A DNA stretch of 12,906 bases, from contig JAJYEJ010000027.1 of assembly GCA_021785805.1 (NCBI GenBank), positions 1-12,906 of the forward strand. Direction: 5' to 3'. This stretch comes from Microcaldota archaeon (GTDB taxonomy: Archaea; Micrarchaeota; Micrarchaeia; Micrarchaeales; Micrarchaeaceae). Made by a program: the position numbers and the translations under genes. The notes under the pieces were generated by a model. That model made no database searches. It worked only from the letters and a program-made list of their open reading frames with translations, and was not told the DNA's origin. Of the stretch, positions 7,914 through 12,906 are shown in pieces. Each line of letters begins with the position of its first letter. The first letter of the stretch is position 1.

Positions 7914-8671
7914 GATAATACCTCTTCTCTCTCGATTTTTCCATCCCTGATGTGTATGACTCTATTGCAATGCTTCGTAAGGGCAAGGTTGTGCGTAACC
8001 ATGATTATAGTGACCCCTCTCTCCTTGCATATCTTGACAAGCAACTTTATTACGTCATCGCTTGAACGTGTGTCAAGGTTACCCGTAGGTTCGTCCGCAA
8101 GTATGAGGACAGGGTCGTTGATGAGCGCGCGTGCGAGGGCTACGCGCTGCTGTTCGCCTCCGCTTAGGTTGGTGGCCTTCTGCTGAAGCCTGTGGCCAAG
8201 TCCAAGTCCGGAGAGAAGCTCATCGGCCTTTTTCCGCCTGTCGGAGCTGTGGGCATTGGTTACGAGCAGAGGAAGCTCAACATTCTCCTCAGCATTCATC
8301 CCAGTTATCAGATTAAAAGCTTGGAAGACGAAACCGAGCTTCTTGTTCCTGAAGGAAGCTAGGTCATTACCATTCATCTTGGAGATTGGAAGGCCATCAA
8401 TATAAATCTCTCCGCTTGTGGGTTTGTCTATTGTCCCGAGAAGATTCATGAGCGTGGACTTGCCGCTTCCGGAAGGGCCGACGATGGCGGCAAACTCGCC
8501 ACGCTTAAGAGAAAAAGATACCTTATCGAGCGCCTTTACCTGCATGTCTCCGGTCTTATAGATCTTGCTGATATCGCGTACCCTTACCGCAAATTCATCC
8601 ATATGCGTCTTATGGTCCTTCGTCTTCGCGTCGGAAGTCCCACTCCCGATAAGGATAGCGGTTTTTGTCAT
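7910..8671 (-). CDS. MacB/LolD-type ABC ATPase with a DUF218-derived leader
   Basis: A 253-residue ATPase of the MacB/LolD type, driving the FtsX-like permease encoded two genes downstream. Motifs: Walker A GPSGSGKST (65-73), Q-loop Gln117 in FVFQAFN, signature LSGGEQQRVALARAL (169-183), Walker B VLILADEP (188-195) and switch His227. Typical relatives begin near residue 29 (VRVRDISKIYKTG). Residues 1-28 instead copy the start of the DUF218 protein (20 of 28 identical). The ATG at 8671 is chosen because the duplicated promoter gives a transcript starting near 8696 and a GGTGG-type site precedes this codon. A longer start at 8731 would lie upstream of the predicted transcript start. Met24 (8602) is an alternative but has no good ribosome site. 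The stop overlaps the next gene by 4 bases. Confidence 0.88.
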   Translation of the reverse strand: MTKTAILIGSGTSDAKTKDHKTHMDEFAVRVRDISKIYKTGDMQVKALDKVSFSLKRGEFAAIVGPSGSGKSTLMNLLGTIDKPTSGEIYIDGLPISKMNGNDLASFRNKKLGFVFQAFNLITGMNAEENVELPLLVTNAHSSDRRKKADELLSGLGLGHRLQQKATNLSGGEQQRVALARALINDPVLILADEPTGNLDTRSSDDVIKLLVKICKERGVTIIMVTHNLALTKHCNRVIHIRDGKIEREEVLS

Positions 8672-8764
8672 ATTAACCCACCACACTAAAATATGCGGAT
8701 ACACTATCAGAAGGCACCTATAAAATAACATGTGTTAAATCTGCCAAATCCCACCATGTACCTA
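8587..8764. repeat. Direct repeat copy B, with an FtsX-gene remnant
   Basis: Second copy of the 5199-5373 segment. It supplies the promoter and first 28 codons of the ABC ATPase. The part matching the FtsX gene end is still recognisable (stop triplet at 8762-8764, then similarity to about 8785) but no longer belongs to a gene, since merA lies upstream. With copy A it brackets the ATPase, CARDB-like and FtsX genes as direct repeats. The remaining bases to 8823 show no gene. Confidence 0.85.
8719..8726 (-). promoter_or_regulatory. TATA box of the MacB-like operon
   Basis: The plus strand reads TATAAAAT, giving a minus-strand TATA box whose predicted transcript start is near 8696, about 25 bases before the ATPase ATG at 8671. 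It is the counterpart of the DUF218 promoter in copy A, so the operon appears to be transcribed from a borrowed promoter. Confidence 0.6.
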
Positions 8765-8823
8765 TAGCTCCTCAATCTCCATATGGATCAAAGCCCGGGT
8801 GCCACTAAATAAGGATCTATTTT

Positions 8824-10239
8824 TTATTCCGTACAGCAGCTCAGATTATGCAGGTCAGTGTAGAATGATTGTGCGGCAAGCTTGAACCCCTCACTAAGCG
8901 TCGGGAAGATGTGCACCGTGTCTATAATGTCGTCTATCGTCAGTCCGAATTTCACAGCAAGAACGCCCTCATGTATAAGGTCTGCCGCGTGCGGCGCAAG
9001 CATATGGACCCCAAGTATCTTTTTCGTTTTGTTGTCTATCACTATCTTTATCACTCCTCTTGTGTCGCCGATTATCGCGGCTTTGGCGACCAATTCTAAC
9101 TTTACCGGGCTGCAGCTGCATCTCACCCCGCTTTTTATGACCTGCTCTTCAGTCAATCCGACCATTGCGGCCTCCGGATAAGTGAATATGGCGCTCGGGA
9201 CCTCTTTTATGTTTATCTCTCTTTCGGCTTTCTCGAAGATGTTCGAGGTTGCGACATTGCCCTCCTTTGCGGCGAGTGTTTCCAGCATAGGCTCACCTGT
9301 GACATCTCCTGCGGCGTAGATGTTATCCGATGTGGTCTTAAGCCTCCTGTCCACCTTTACAAAATTCCTCTCGTTCAATTGGACGCCGGCAGCATTCAAG
9401 TTTAGGCTTCCAACATTTGCGCTTCTCCCAGTCGCGAATAACACCTCGTTGGCTTCAAACGTCGTCTCCTTTCCGTCCACTTGCGCAGTTATCTCCTTAA
9501 GCGTGTTTCCCGTGCTGATGCTGACCGGCGTTGCGTTTGTCACTATCCTGACTCCGCTCTCAGTAAGATATTTCGCAAGATATTCGCCTATCTCAGGCTC
9601 CCAGTTCGGAATCACCCTAGGGCTCCTCTGCAACAGGGTAACCTTGACCCCAAAGTCGGCAAACAGCTGTGCAAACTCCAATCCGAGCGCCCTTCCGCCC
9701 ACTACTATGAGGGAATCTGGTAACTTCTTTAGCGACAGGGCTTCCTCATTCGTGAGGTATTTCGCTTTTTCTATCCCTTTAATTACAGGAACGGACGCCT
9801 TTGCCCCAGTTGCGATAAGGACATTCTTGGCACCCACATCCTTCGCACCTGCCTTTATTATGTTCCTGCTCACAAAAGAGCCTGTTTCGTTTAGATATGT
9901 GACATTCTCCAAGTTCTCAAGCACACTCCTATATTTTTCATCCCTGAGATCACTTACGAGCCTGTCTTTTTCTTCTGCGATATCCTTATAGTTGAGCTTA
10001 ACCTGCCTGTAATCAACACCAGAGAACCTCTCTTTTCGGTTCTCTGCCACGAAGGTGCCTACTGTTATCAGCCTCTTACTTGGCACGCAGCCGACATTTA
10101 TGCATGTTCCTCCCAGAATAGTGCCCTTTGTTGCGTTCTTGCCAATCATCACCGTCTTTATCCCTAGGCTGTTTGCTTTTATCGCTGCTGCGAACGCAGC
10201 AGAGCCCTGACCCAGTATCGCGTATTTGAATTCTTCTAT
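8824..10239 (-). CDS. merA: Mercuric reductase, apparent non-AUG (ATA) start
   Basis: A flavoprotein disulfide reductase of 471 residues that reduces Hg(II) to volatile Hg(0) with NADPH in the cytoplasm. The FAD-binding start is AILGQGSAAFAAAIKA (7-22). The redox pair is in GGTCINVGCVPSK (Cys46, Cys51). The NADPH-binding region is SLIVVGGRALGLEFAQLF, the second FAD motif is NIYAAGDV, and the C-terminal vicinal pair LSCC (Cys468-469), diagnostic for MerA, is present. The N-terminal heavy-metal domain found in many bacterial MerA proteins is absent. The first GTG/ATG (10152) would delete the FAD motif. The frame is open back to 10239, where ATA overlaps the regulator's stop as ATAG, 3 bases after a GGTGAT ribosome site (10243-10248). 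Initiation at ATA, or a base error there, is inferred. Confidence 0.92.
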   Translation of the reverse strand: MEEFKYAILGQGSAAFAAAIKANSLGIKTVMIGKNATKGTILGGTCINVGCVPSKRLITVGTFVAENRKERFSGVDYRQVKLNYKDIAEEKDRLVSDLRDEKYRSVLENLENVTYLNETGSFVSRNIIKAGAKDVGAKNVLIATGAKASVPVIKGIEKAKYLTNEEALSLKKLPDSLIVVGGRALGLEFAQLFADFGVKVTLLQRSPRVIPNWEPEIGEYLAKYLTESGVRIVTNATPVSISTGNTLKEITAQVDGKETTFEANEVLFATGRSANVGSLNLNAAGVQLNERNFVKVDRRLKTTSDNIYAAGDVTGEPMLETLAAKEGNVATSNIFEKAEREINIKEVPSAIFTYPEAAMVGLTEEQVIKSGVRCSCSPVKLELVAKAAIIGDTRGVIKIVIDNKTKKILGVHMLAPHAADLIHEGVLAVKFGLTIDDIIDTVHIFPTLSEGFKLAAQSFYTDLHNLSCCTE

Positions 10240-10568
10240 TTAATCACCTTTGAAATGTACTCCCTGTCTGCGATGTCACAGGATATGATGTCATCCCTGT
10301 ACTCCTCGATGTGCCTTATCACGTTATCGATTATCGGTTTTACCCCCGGGTTTATGCTGTAAATCCTGGATTTACCCTCTTTCTTGACGCTCACGAAGCC
10401 GCAATTCAGGAGGCAGGATAAGTGGTGAGAGACATTGCTCTGCTCCAAGCCGGTGGCATCTGTTATCTCGCCTACGTTCAAATCTTTCTCTACAAGCCTG
10501 GCGAGTATACTGAACCTGCTGTAGTCGCCTATGGCAAAAAAGAACGTTTTCACTTCTAACTTGTCCAT
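10236..10568 (-). CDS. ArsR/SmtB-family metal-sensing repressor, CmtR-like cysteine pattern
   Basis: A 110-residue winged-helix regulator, likely the repressor of the mer operon. The helix-turn-helix is about 32-58 (VGEITDATG, then the recognition helix NVSHHLSCLLNCG), followed by the wing VSVKKEGKSRIYSIN (59-73). Cys52 and Cys56 sit in the recognition helix and Cys97 in the C-terminal helix. This matches the spacing of Cys57, Cys61 and Cys102 that bind Cd/Pb in mycobacterial CmtR. The ATG at 10568 is preferred to an upstream one at 10589 because a GTGAT site precedes it at the spacing seen for merA and because it avoids overlap with the previous gene. It lies 7 bases after the thioredoxin-like gene and overlaps merA by 4 bases. 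Confidence 0.88.
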   Translation of the reverse strand: MDKLEVKTFFFAIGDYSRFSILARLVEKDLNVGEITDATGLEQSNVSHHLSCLLNCGFVSVKKEGKSRIYSINPGVKPIIDNVIRHIEEYRDDIISCDIADREYISKVIK

Positions 10569-10575
10569 ATGATCA

Positions 10576-11142
10576 CTACGCGAAAGCATTTACTGCCTGC
10601 TCGAGCTGACCTGCGGTTGACGCTGGCGCACCATTTATGTACAACACGGTCCCATTGCTGGATATCAGGTAATATATATCCAAATAACCCTTCGGGTCGT
10701 ATTCTGCTGTCATGTTGTACCCGGCATACGCCGGTATAACTGTGCCGTTCGAATATGCACTCGGTGCATATGAGTAGACAAAGTTGTTAATCGATGGCCC
10801 GCTGTAACCCAGGTCCTTATAGAGTTCCAACTCTATTATTTTTACGCCATGCTGTCTGAAGAACTGATAGTTCGAGTTAAGGGCCTGGTTTCCCTGTGCG
10901 CATGTTGAGCACCACGTCGCCACGAACCATAAAAGTACAGGGTGCCCTCTGTATGAGGACAGATTTGTTTCTGAACTGTTTCCCAGGAAAAAACCATAGT
11001 CCGGTGCAAGAGAGCCTACTGTAACATTGCCTGCCGTGGTGCTGTTGCTTCCGCTGCCGTTCATATTTCCGTACAACAGCGCAACCGCTATGCTGGCTAT
11101 CACAATGGCCAACACCGTTACAAGTTTTTTATTGTTTACCAT
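10576..11142 (-). CDS. Membrane-anchored TlpA-like thioredoxin-fold protein
   Basis: A 188-residue protein with one N-terminal hydrophobic segment (about 7-24), a Ser/Asn/Gly/Thr-rich linker and a redoxin/TlpA-type domain facing outward. The active site WFVATWCSTC (Cys78, Cys81) follows the typical VLLWF strand. The later strand (DIYYLISSNGTVLY, 155-168) is as in TlpA, but the position of the usual cis-proline appears to be Leu154. Several N-glycosylation sequons agree with an extracytoplasmic location. Lying between the MerT-like gene, which it overlaps by 14 bases, and the regulator, it probably handles Hg(II) or protein thiols damaged by it, perhaps in the place of MerP. A GGTGA ribosome site precedes the ATG at 11142. 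The fold is clear; the role is inferred. Confidence 0.8.
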   Translation of the reverse strand: MVNNKKLVTVLAIVIASIAVALLYGNMNGSGSNSTTAGNVTVGSLAPDYGFFLGNSSETNLSSYRGHPVLLWFVATWCSTCAQGNQALNSNYQFFRQHGVKIIELELYKDLGYSGPSINNFVYSYAPSAYSNGTVIPAYAGYNMTAEYDPKGYLDIYYLISSNGTVLYINGAPASTAGQLEQAVNAFA

Positions 11143-11659
11143 TCTTGTTCACCTTACGAATACAACATCTGGCTATCCTTCTTGAGGCAAGAAAGACGCT
11201 TAGCAAAAGCAACACTATCGAGACAGCAATGAAGAGCGGCTCGTATGTTGCAAAGGGACCCTGTAGCGCGCCGGTCGCCCCTATTATAGTTGTCGTAGAG
11301 GCGCCGAATGCCGCCAACATAGTAGGTATTACCGGTGTGCAGCACAGGCTGACTGGAGCTATGCTGGCTACGATAGCGCTTAGGCCTACCTTCGCCCCTG
11401 CGGCTGCCCCATTCAAGGCTGAAAAAGTGCTCAGGACTATAGAAAGTGAAAGCAGCAGGCTGATCGATAAGGAAGCGGCTAAAGCATATGCATCGAGACC
11501 GAGAGCTATCTTCGGGGTACCTAAGTTTAGGGTCGAACCCGCTAAAAGATACGAATAGATGGCTAATGATATTAGAGAAACTGCAATGAACGCAAGCAGG
11601 TATCTCCTAATTTTTAGAACTGACAATATCGTACCTATCTCTCCAGAAGACTTATGCAT
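11129..11659 (-). CDS. MerT-like mercury transport protein
   Basis: A 176-residue membrane protein with four hydrophobic segments (about 20-40, 58-82, 92-118, 139-159). The third holds a vicinal pair in SLCCTPVIPTMLAAFGAS (Cys106-107), resembling the SCCxGPLxLAALG segment of MerT. The following loop and ATYEPLFI resemble MerT's LEPYRPIFI. A second pair, ARCC (Cys165-166), lies in the basic tail, where it could pass Hg(II) to MerA. Bacterial MerT is shorter, usually with three helices, and carries its second pair in the loop between the last two helices. The ATG at 11659 is chosen because the TATA box is about 27 bases upstream (leaderless). A longer frame to 11842 runs through the promoter and the GC-rich island and is not believed. 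First gene of the mer operon. Confidence 0.78.
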   Translation of the reverse strand: MHKSSGEIGTILSVLKIRRYLLAFIAVSLISLAIYSYLLAGSTLNLGTPKIALGLDAYALAASLSISLLLSLSIVLSTFSALNGAAAGAKVGLSAIVASIAPVSLCCTPVIPTMLAAFGASTTTIIGATGALQGPFATYEPLFIAVSIVLLLLSVFLASRRIARCCIRKVNKNGKQ

Positions 11660-11662
11660 AAC

Positions 11663-11692
11663 ATATGAATGACCATTCATATATTTAAATAT
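11663..11692 (-). promoter_or_regulatory. Promoter and palindromic operator of the mer operon
   Basis: A TATTTAAATAT-type box (about 11682-11692) is the TATA element, with the transcript predicted to start at about 11660, next to the ATG at 11659. Immediately downstream lies a perfect palindrome with 9-base arms, ATATGAATG at 11663-11671 and CATTCATAT at 11674-11682, with 2 bases between. It covers the space from TATA box to start site, where an ArsR-type dimer would block transcription. Confidence 0.7.
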
Positions 11693-11732
11693 TTGTCTTT
11701 TGTTATTTTTAGCAGTATCGACCATGTAAACT

Positions 11733-11820
11733 AGATAGCGGCTGAAGCGGTCGCTGCGAGCGAGCCGGGAGGCGATAGCTGCTGGGCGAGTCGGGCAGCG
11801 GGAACCGCCGAGGTGCCGAT
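11733..11820. other. GC-rich foldable non-coding island
   Basis: About 73 % G+C over 11738-11820, between AT-rich promoter regions. The segment can fold: GCGGT (11747-11751) pairs with ACCGC (11804-11808), enclosing a short hairpin CGCT-GCG-AGCG (11752-11762, 3-base loop) and a longer one with stem GCTGC / GCAGC (11778-11782 with 11795-11799). I could not match it to tRNA, 5S rRNA, RNase P, SRP RNA or a C/D guide RNA. A TTAAATTATAA-like box at about 11848-11860 on the minus strand would fit a transcript starting near 11828. It could be a small structured RNA or a foreign fragment; the strand is undecided. Confidence 0.4.
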
Positions 11821-11862
11821 TCTGATTATCACTATATTGCAAGTAGAGTTATAATTTAACCT

Positions 11863-11908
11863 TACTAAATCATAACTAGAATTTAGATTTAGTAGAAAGG
11901 TATAAATA
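11863..11908 (+). promoter_or_regulatory. Promoter of the DUF4143 ATPase gene with upstream dyad
   Basis: TATAAATA at 11901-11908, preceded by a purine-rich GAAAGG, is centred about 26 bases before the ATG at 11931, predicting a leaderless transcript. Just upstream is a perfect inverted repeat with 9-base arms, TACTAAATC (11863-11871) and GATTTAGTA (11886-11894), whose centres are about two helical turns apart. Its position before the TATA box suits an activator or autoregulator. The TATA call is firm; the dyad's role is inferred. Confidence 0.6.
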
Positions 11909-11930
11909 TGTTGCTTTACATTAAACAATC

Positions 11931-12906
11931 ATGTACATAGAACGGGAGATAACCGAGGCTTTCCTGTCAGCATCAAAACTGAACAACGTAGTAGTGATAG
12001 TAGGACCCAGACAATCAGGTAAGACTACTTTCCTTAAGGCACAGTCAAAGAATACCAAGGAGAACTACCTGAGCTTTGATGATCCAGATGTAAAAGAGCT
12101 TTTTGATGCTGATATCAAAAGATTCGAAAACCAGTATTTGTCTGGTGATAATGTTGTGGTATTGGATGAAATACAGTATGGAAAGGAGCCAGGTAGCAAG
12201 CTGAAATATCTTGCGGATAAAGGGAAAAAACTCTGGGTGACCTCATCTTCGCAAGTAGCCCTTGGCAAGGAGGTGCTTGGGTGGCTTGTTGGCAGAGCAT
12301 CAGTATTGGCTCTCTATCCGTTTTCAATTAATGAGGTGCTGAAGGCAGAAGGCCAGAAAGAAGTTACTCCCAGTATTCTTAACAGGATGATAGAGAGACA
12401 TATTGTATACGGCGGATACCCGAAGGTTGTGCTGGAAAAGGATATTTCCAGCAAGGAAGCGATACTCAAAGACCTTTACCAACTTATGATACTCAAGGAT
12501 GTCGCCCGCACTTTCAACATAGAAGACGGGGCTGGGCTTGAAAGGCTTGCACAATATCTTTCCCACAATGTCGGAAACCTGATATCGTATGAAGCTCTAT
12601 CCCGCAATCTGGGGTTATCTTCGCTTTCAGTAAAGAAATACATGAATGCGATGGAGAAAAGCTACCTGATAGCCAGAGTTCCATCTTTCTATAAGAACAA
12701 GCTAAAGGAGATAGTAAAGCAGCACAAATTATATTTTATAGATACAGGGATGCGTAGTGCTGTAGCGAACTCTTTCTACATCTCGCCAGAGACCAAGGGA
12801 AAATTGTTTGAAAATTACGTATTTTCGGAGCTGGTCAAGGCGGGCGAGGATGTGAGATATTGGCGATCGAAGACCAATGCAGAAGTGGATTTTATCGTGC
12901 AAAGGC
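11931..12906 (+). CDS. AAA ATPase with DUF4143 domain (partial, runs off the window)
   Basis: The first 325 residues are present and the C-terminus lies beyond the window. It begins MYIEREITEAFLSASKLNN, then Walker A GPRQSGKTT (about 30-38), the SFDDPDVKELF stretch typical of this group, Walker B NVVVLDEIQYG (about 70-80) and a sensor strand LWVTSSSQVAL. Next come GRASVLALYPFSINEVL, the YGGYPKVVL turn and a winged-helix-like part (SYEALSRNLGLSSLSVKKYM). Last is the nuclease-like DUF4143 region KLYFIDTGMR...ENYVFSEL...YWRSKTNAEVDFIV, whose final Glu, Val, Asp pattern resembles a restriction-endonuclease-fold core. These ATPases are abundant in archaea and often linked to mobile DNA or toxin-antitoxin-like loci; their role is unsettled. 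The leaderless ATG is supported by the TATA box. Confidence 0.88.
   Translation, partial: MYIEREITEAFLSASKLNNVVVIVGPRQSGKTTFLKAQSKNTKENYLSFDDPDVKELFDADIKRFENQYLSGDNVVVLDEIQYGKEPGSKLKYLADKGKKLWVTSSSQVALGKEVLGWLVGRASVLALYPFSINEVLKAEGQKEVTPSILNRMIERHIVYGGYPKVVLEKDISSKEAILKDLYQLMILKDVARTFNIEDGAGLERLAQYLSHNVGNLISYEALSRNLGLSSLSVKKYMNAMEKSYLIARVPSFYKNKLKEIVKQHKLYFIDTGMRSAVANSFYISPETKGKLFENYVFSELVKAGEDVRYWRSKTNAEVDFIVQR

Noticed and set aside
8672..8731. Longer start of the MacB-like ATPase at 8731
   Set aside because: It lies upstream of the predicted transcript start (near 8696) and overlaps the TATA box. The matching region before the DUF218 gene is non-coding.
9320..9991. Long plus-strand reading frame opposite merA
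   Set aside because: It is antisense to conserved MerA sequence, has no promoter or ribosome site and has no domain pattern of its own.
8824..10152. MerA starting at GTG 10152
   Set aside because: This start would remove the GQGSAA FAD-binding loop, which is intact in the open frame upstream to 10239.
11738..11820. tRNA or other known RNA gene in the GC-rich island
   Set aside because: No cloverleaf with a T-loop motif, no RNase P or SRP signature and no C/D box pair could be placed on either strand.
11660..11842. Extension of the MerT-like gene upstream to 11842
   Set aside because: The extension translates the promoter palindrome and the GC-rich island into an Arg-rich sequence with no homology pattern. 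A leaderless start at 11659 fits the TATA box.

Overview
The window looks archaeal. Several genes have an A/T-rich TATA-like box about 23-27 bases before the start codon, which implies leaderless transcripts (agmatinase, the MerT-like gene, the last ATPase). Others use GGTGAT-like ribosome binding sites. Ile ATA and Arg AGG/AGA codons are common, and genes are packed with ATGA-type overlaps. The lineage cannot be fixed from sequence alone; an acidophilic or metal-exposed archaeon such as Micrarchaeota or Thermoplasmatota is only a guess.

Layout. (1) 1-2916, plus strand: a leader region and a three-gene ABC-2 type exporter (ATPase plus two permeases). (2) 2923-4563, minus strand: agmatinase followed by a spermidine-synthase-fold protein, ending 6 bases from the exporter operon in a convergent arrangement. 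(3) 4645-5283, minus: a DUF218/YdcF-like protein. (4) 5371-8671, minus: a three-gene MacB/LolCDE-like module, in order ATPase, secreted CARDB/S-layer-like protein, FtsX-type permease, joined by 4-base overlaps. (5) 8824-11659, minus: a compact mercury-resistance operon of MerT-like membrane protein, membrane-anchored TlpA-like thioredoxin, ArsR-family regulator and mercuric reductase MerA. (6) 11733-11820: a GC-rich, foldable non-coding island. (7) 11931 to the end, plus: an AAA ATPase of the DUF4143 type, cut by the window edge.

Most notable points. A segment of about 175 bp, carrying the last codons of the FtsX gene, a promoter and the first 28 codons of the DUF218 gene, is present twice (5199-5373 and 8587-8764). 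The two copies flank the MacB-like module as direct repeats. As a result the MacB-like ATPase begins with a leader of about 28 residues derived from the DUF218 protein and uses a copy of its promoter. In the mer operon, MerA has no usable ATG/GTG start that keeps its FAD-binding motif. Its reading frame opens at an ATA that overlaps the regulator's stop (ATAG) behind a good GGTGAT site. The regulator has three cysteines with the spacing of the Cd/Pb sensor CmtR (52/56/97 against 57/61/102). A perfect 9+2+9 palindrome lies between the TATA box and the predicted start of the mer transcript.

How the mer genes probably work together: the MerT-like protein, with a cysteine pair in a membrane segment and another in its tail, brings Hg(II) in. 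The extracytoplasmic thioredoxin-like protein may bind or hand over the metal in place of MerP. MerA reduces Hg(II) to Hg(0), and the ArsR-type protein represses the operon through the palindrome until metal binds. No tRNA, rRNA, CRISPR array or transposase was recognised.
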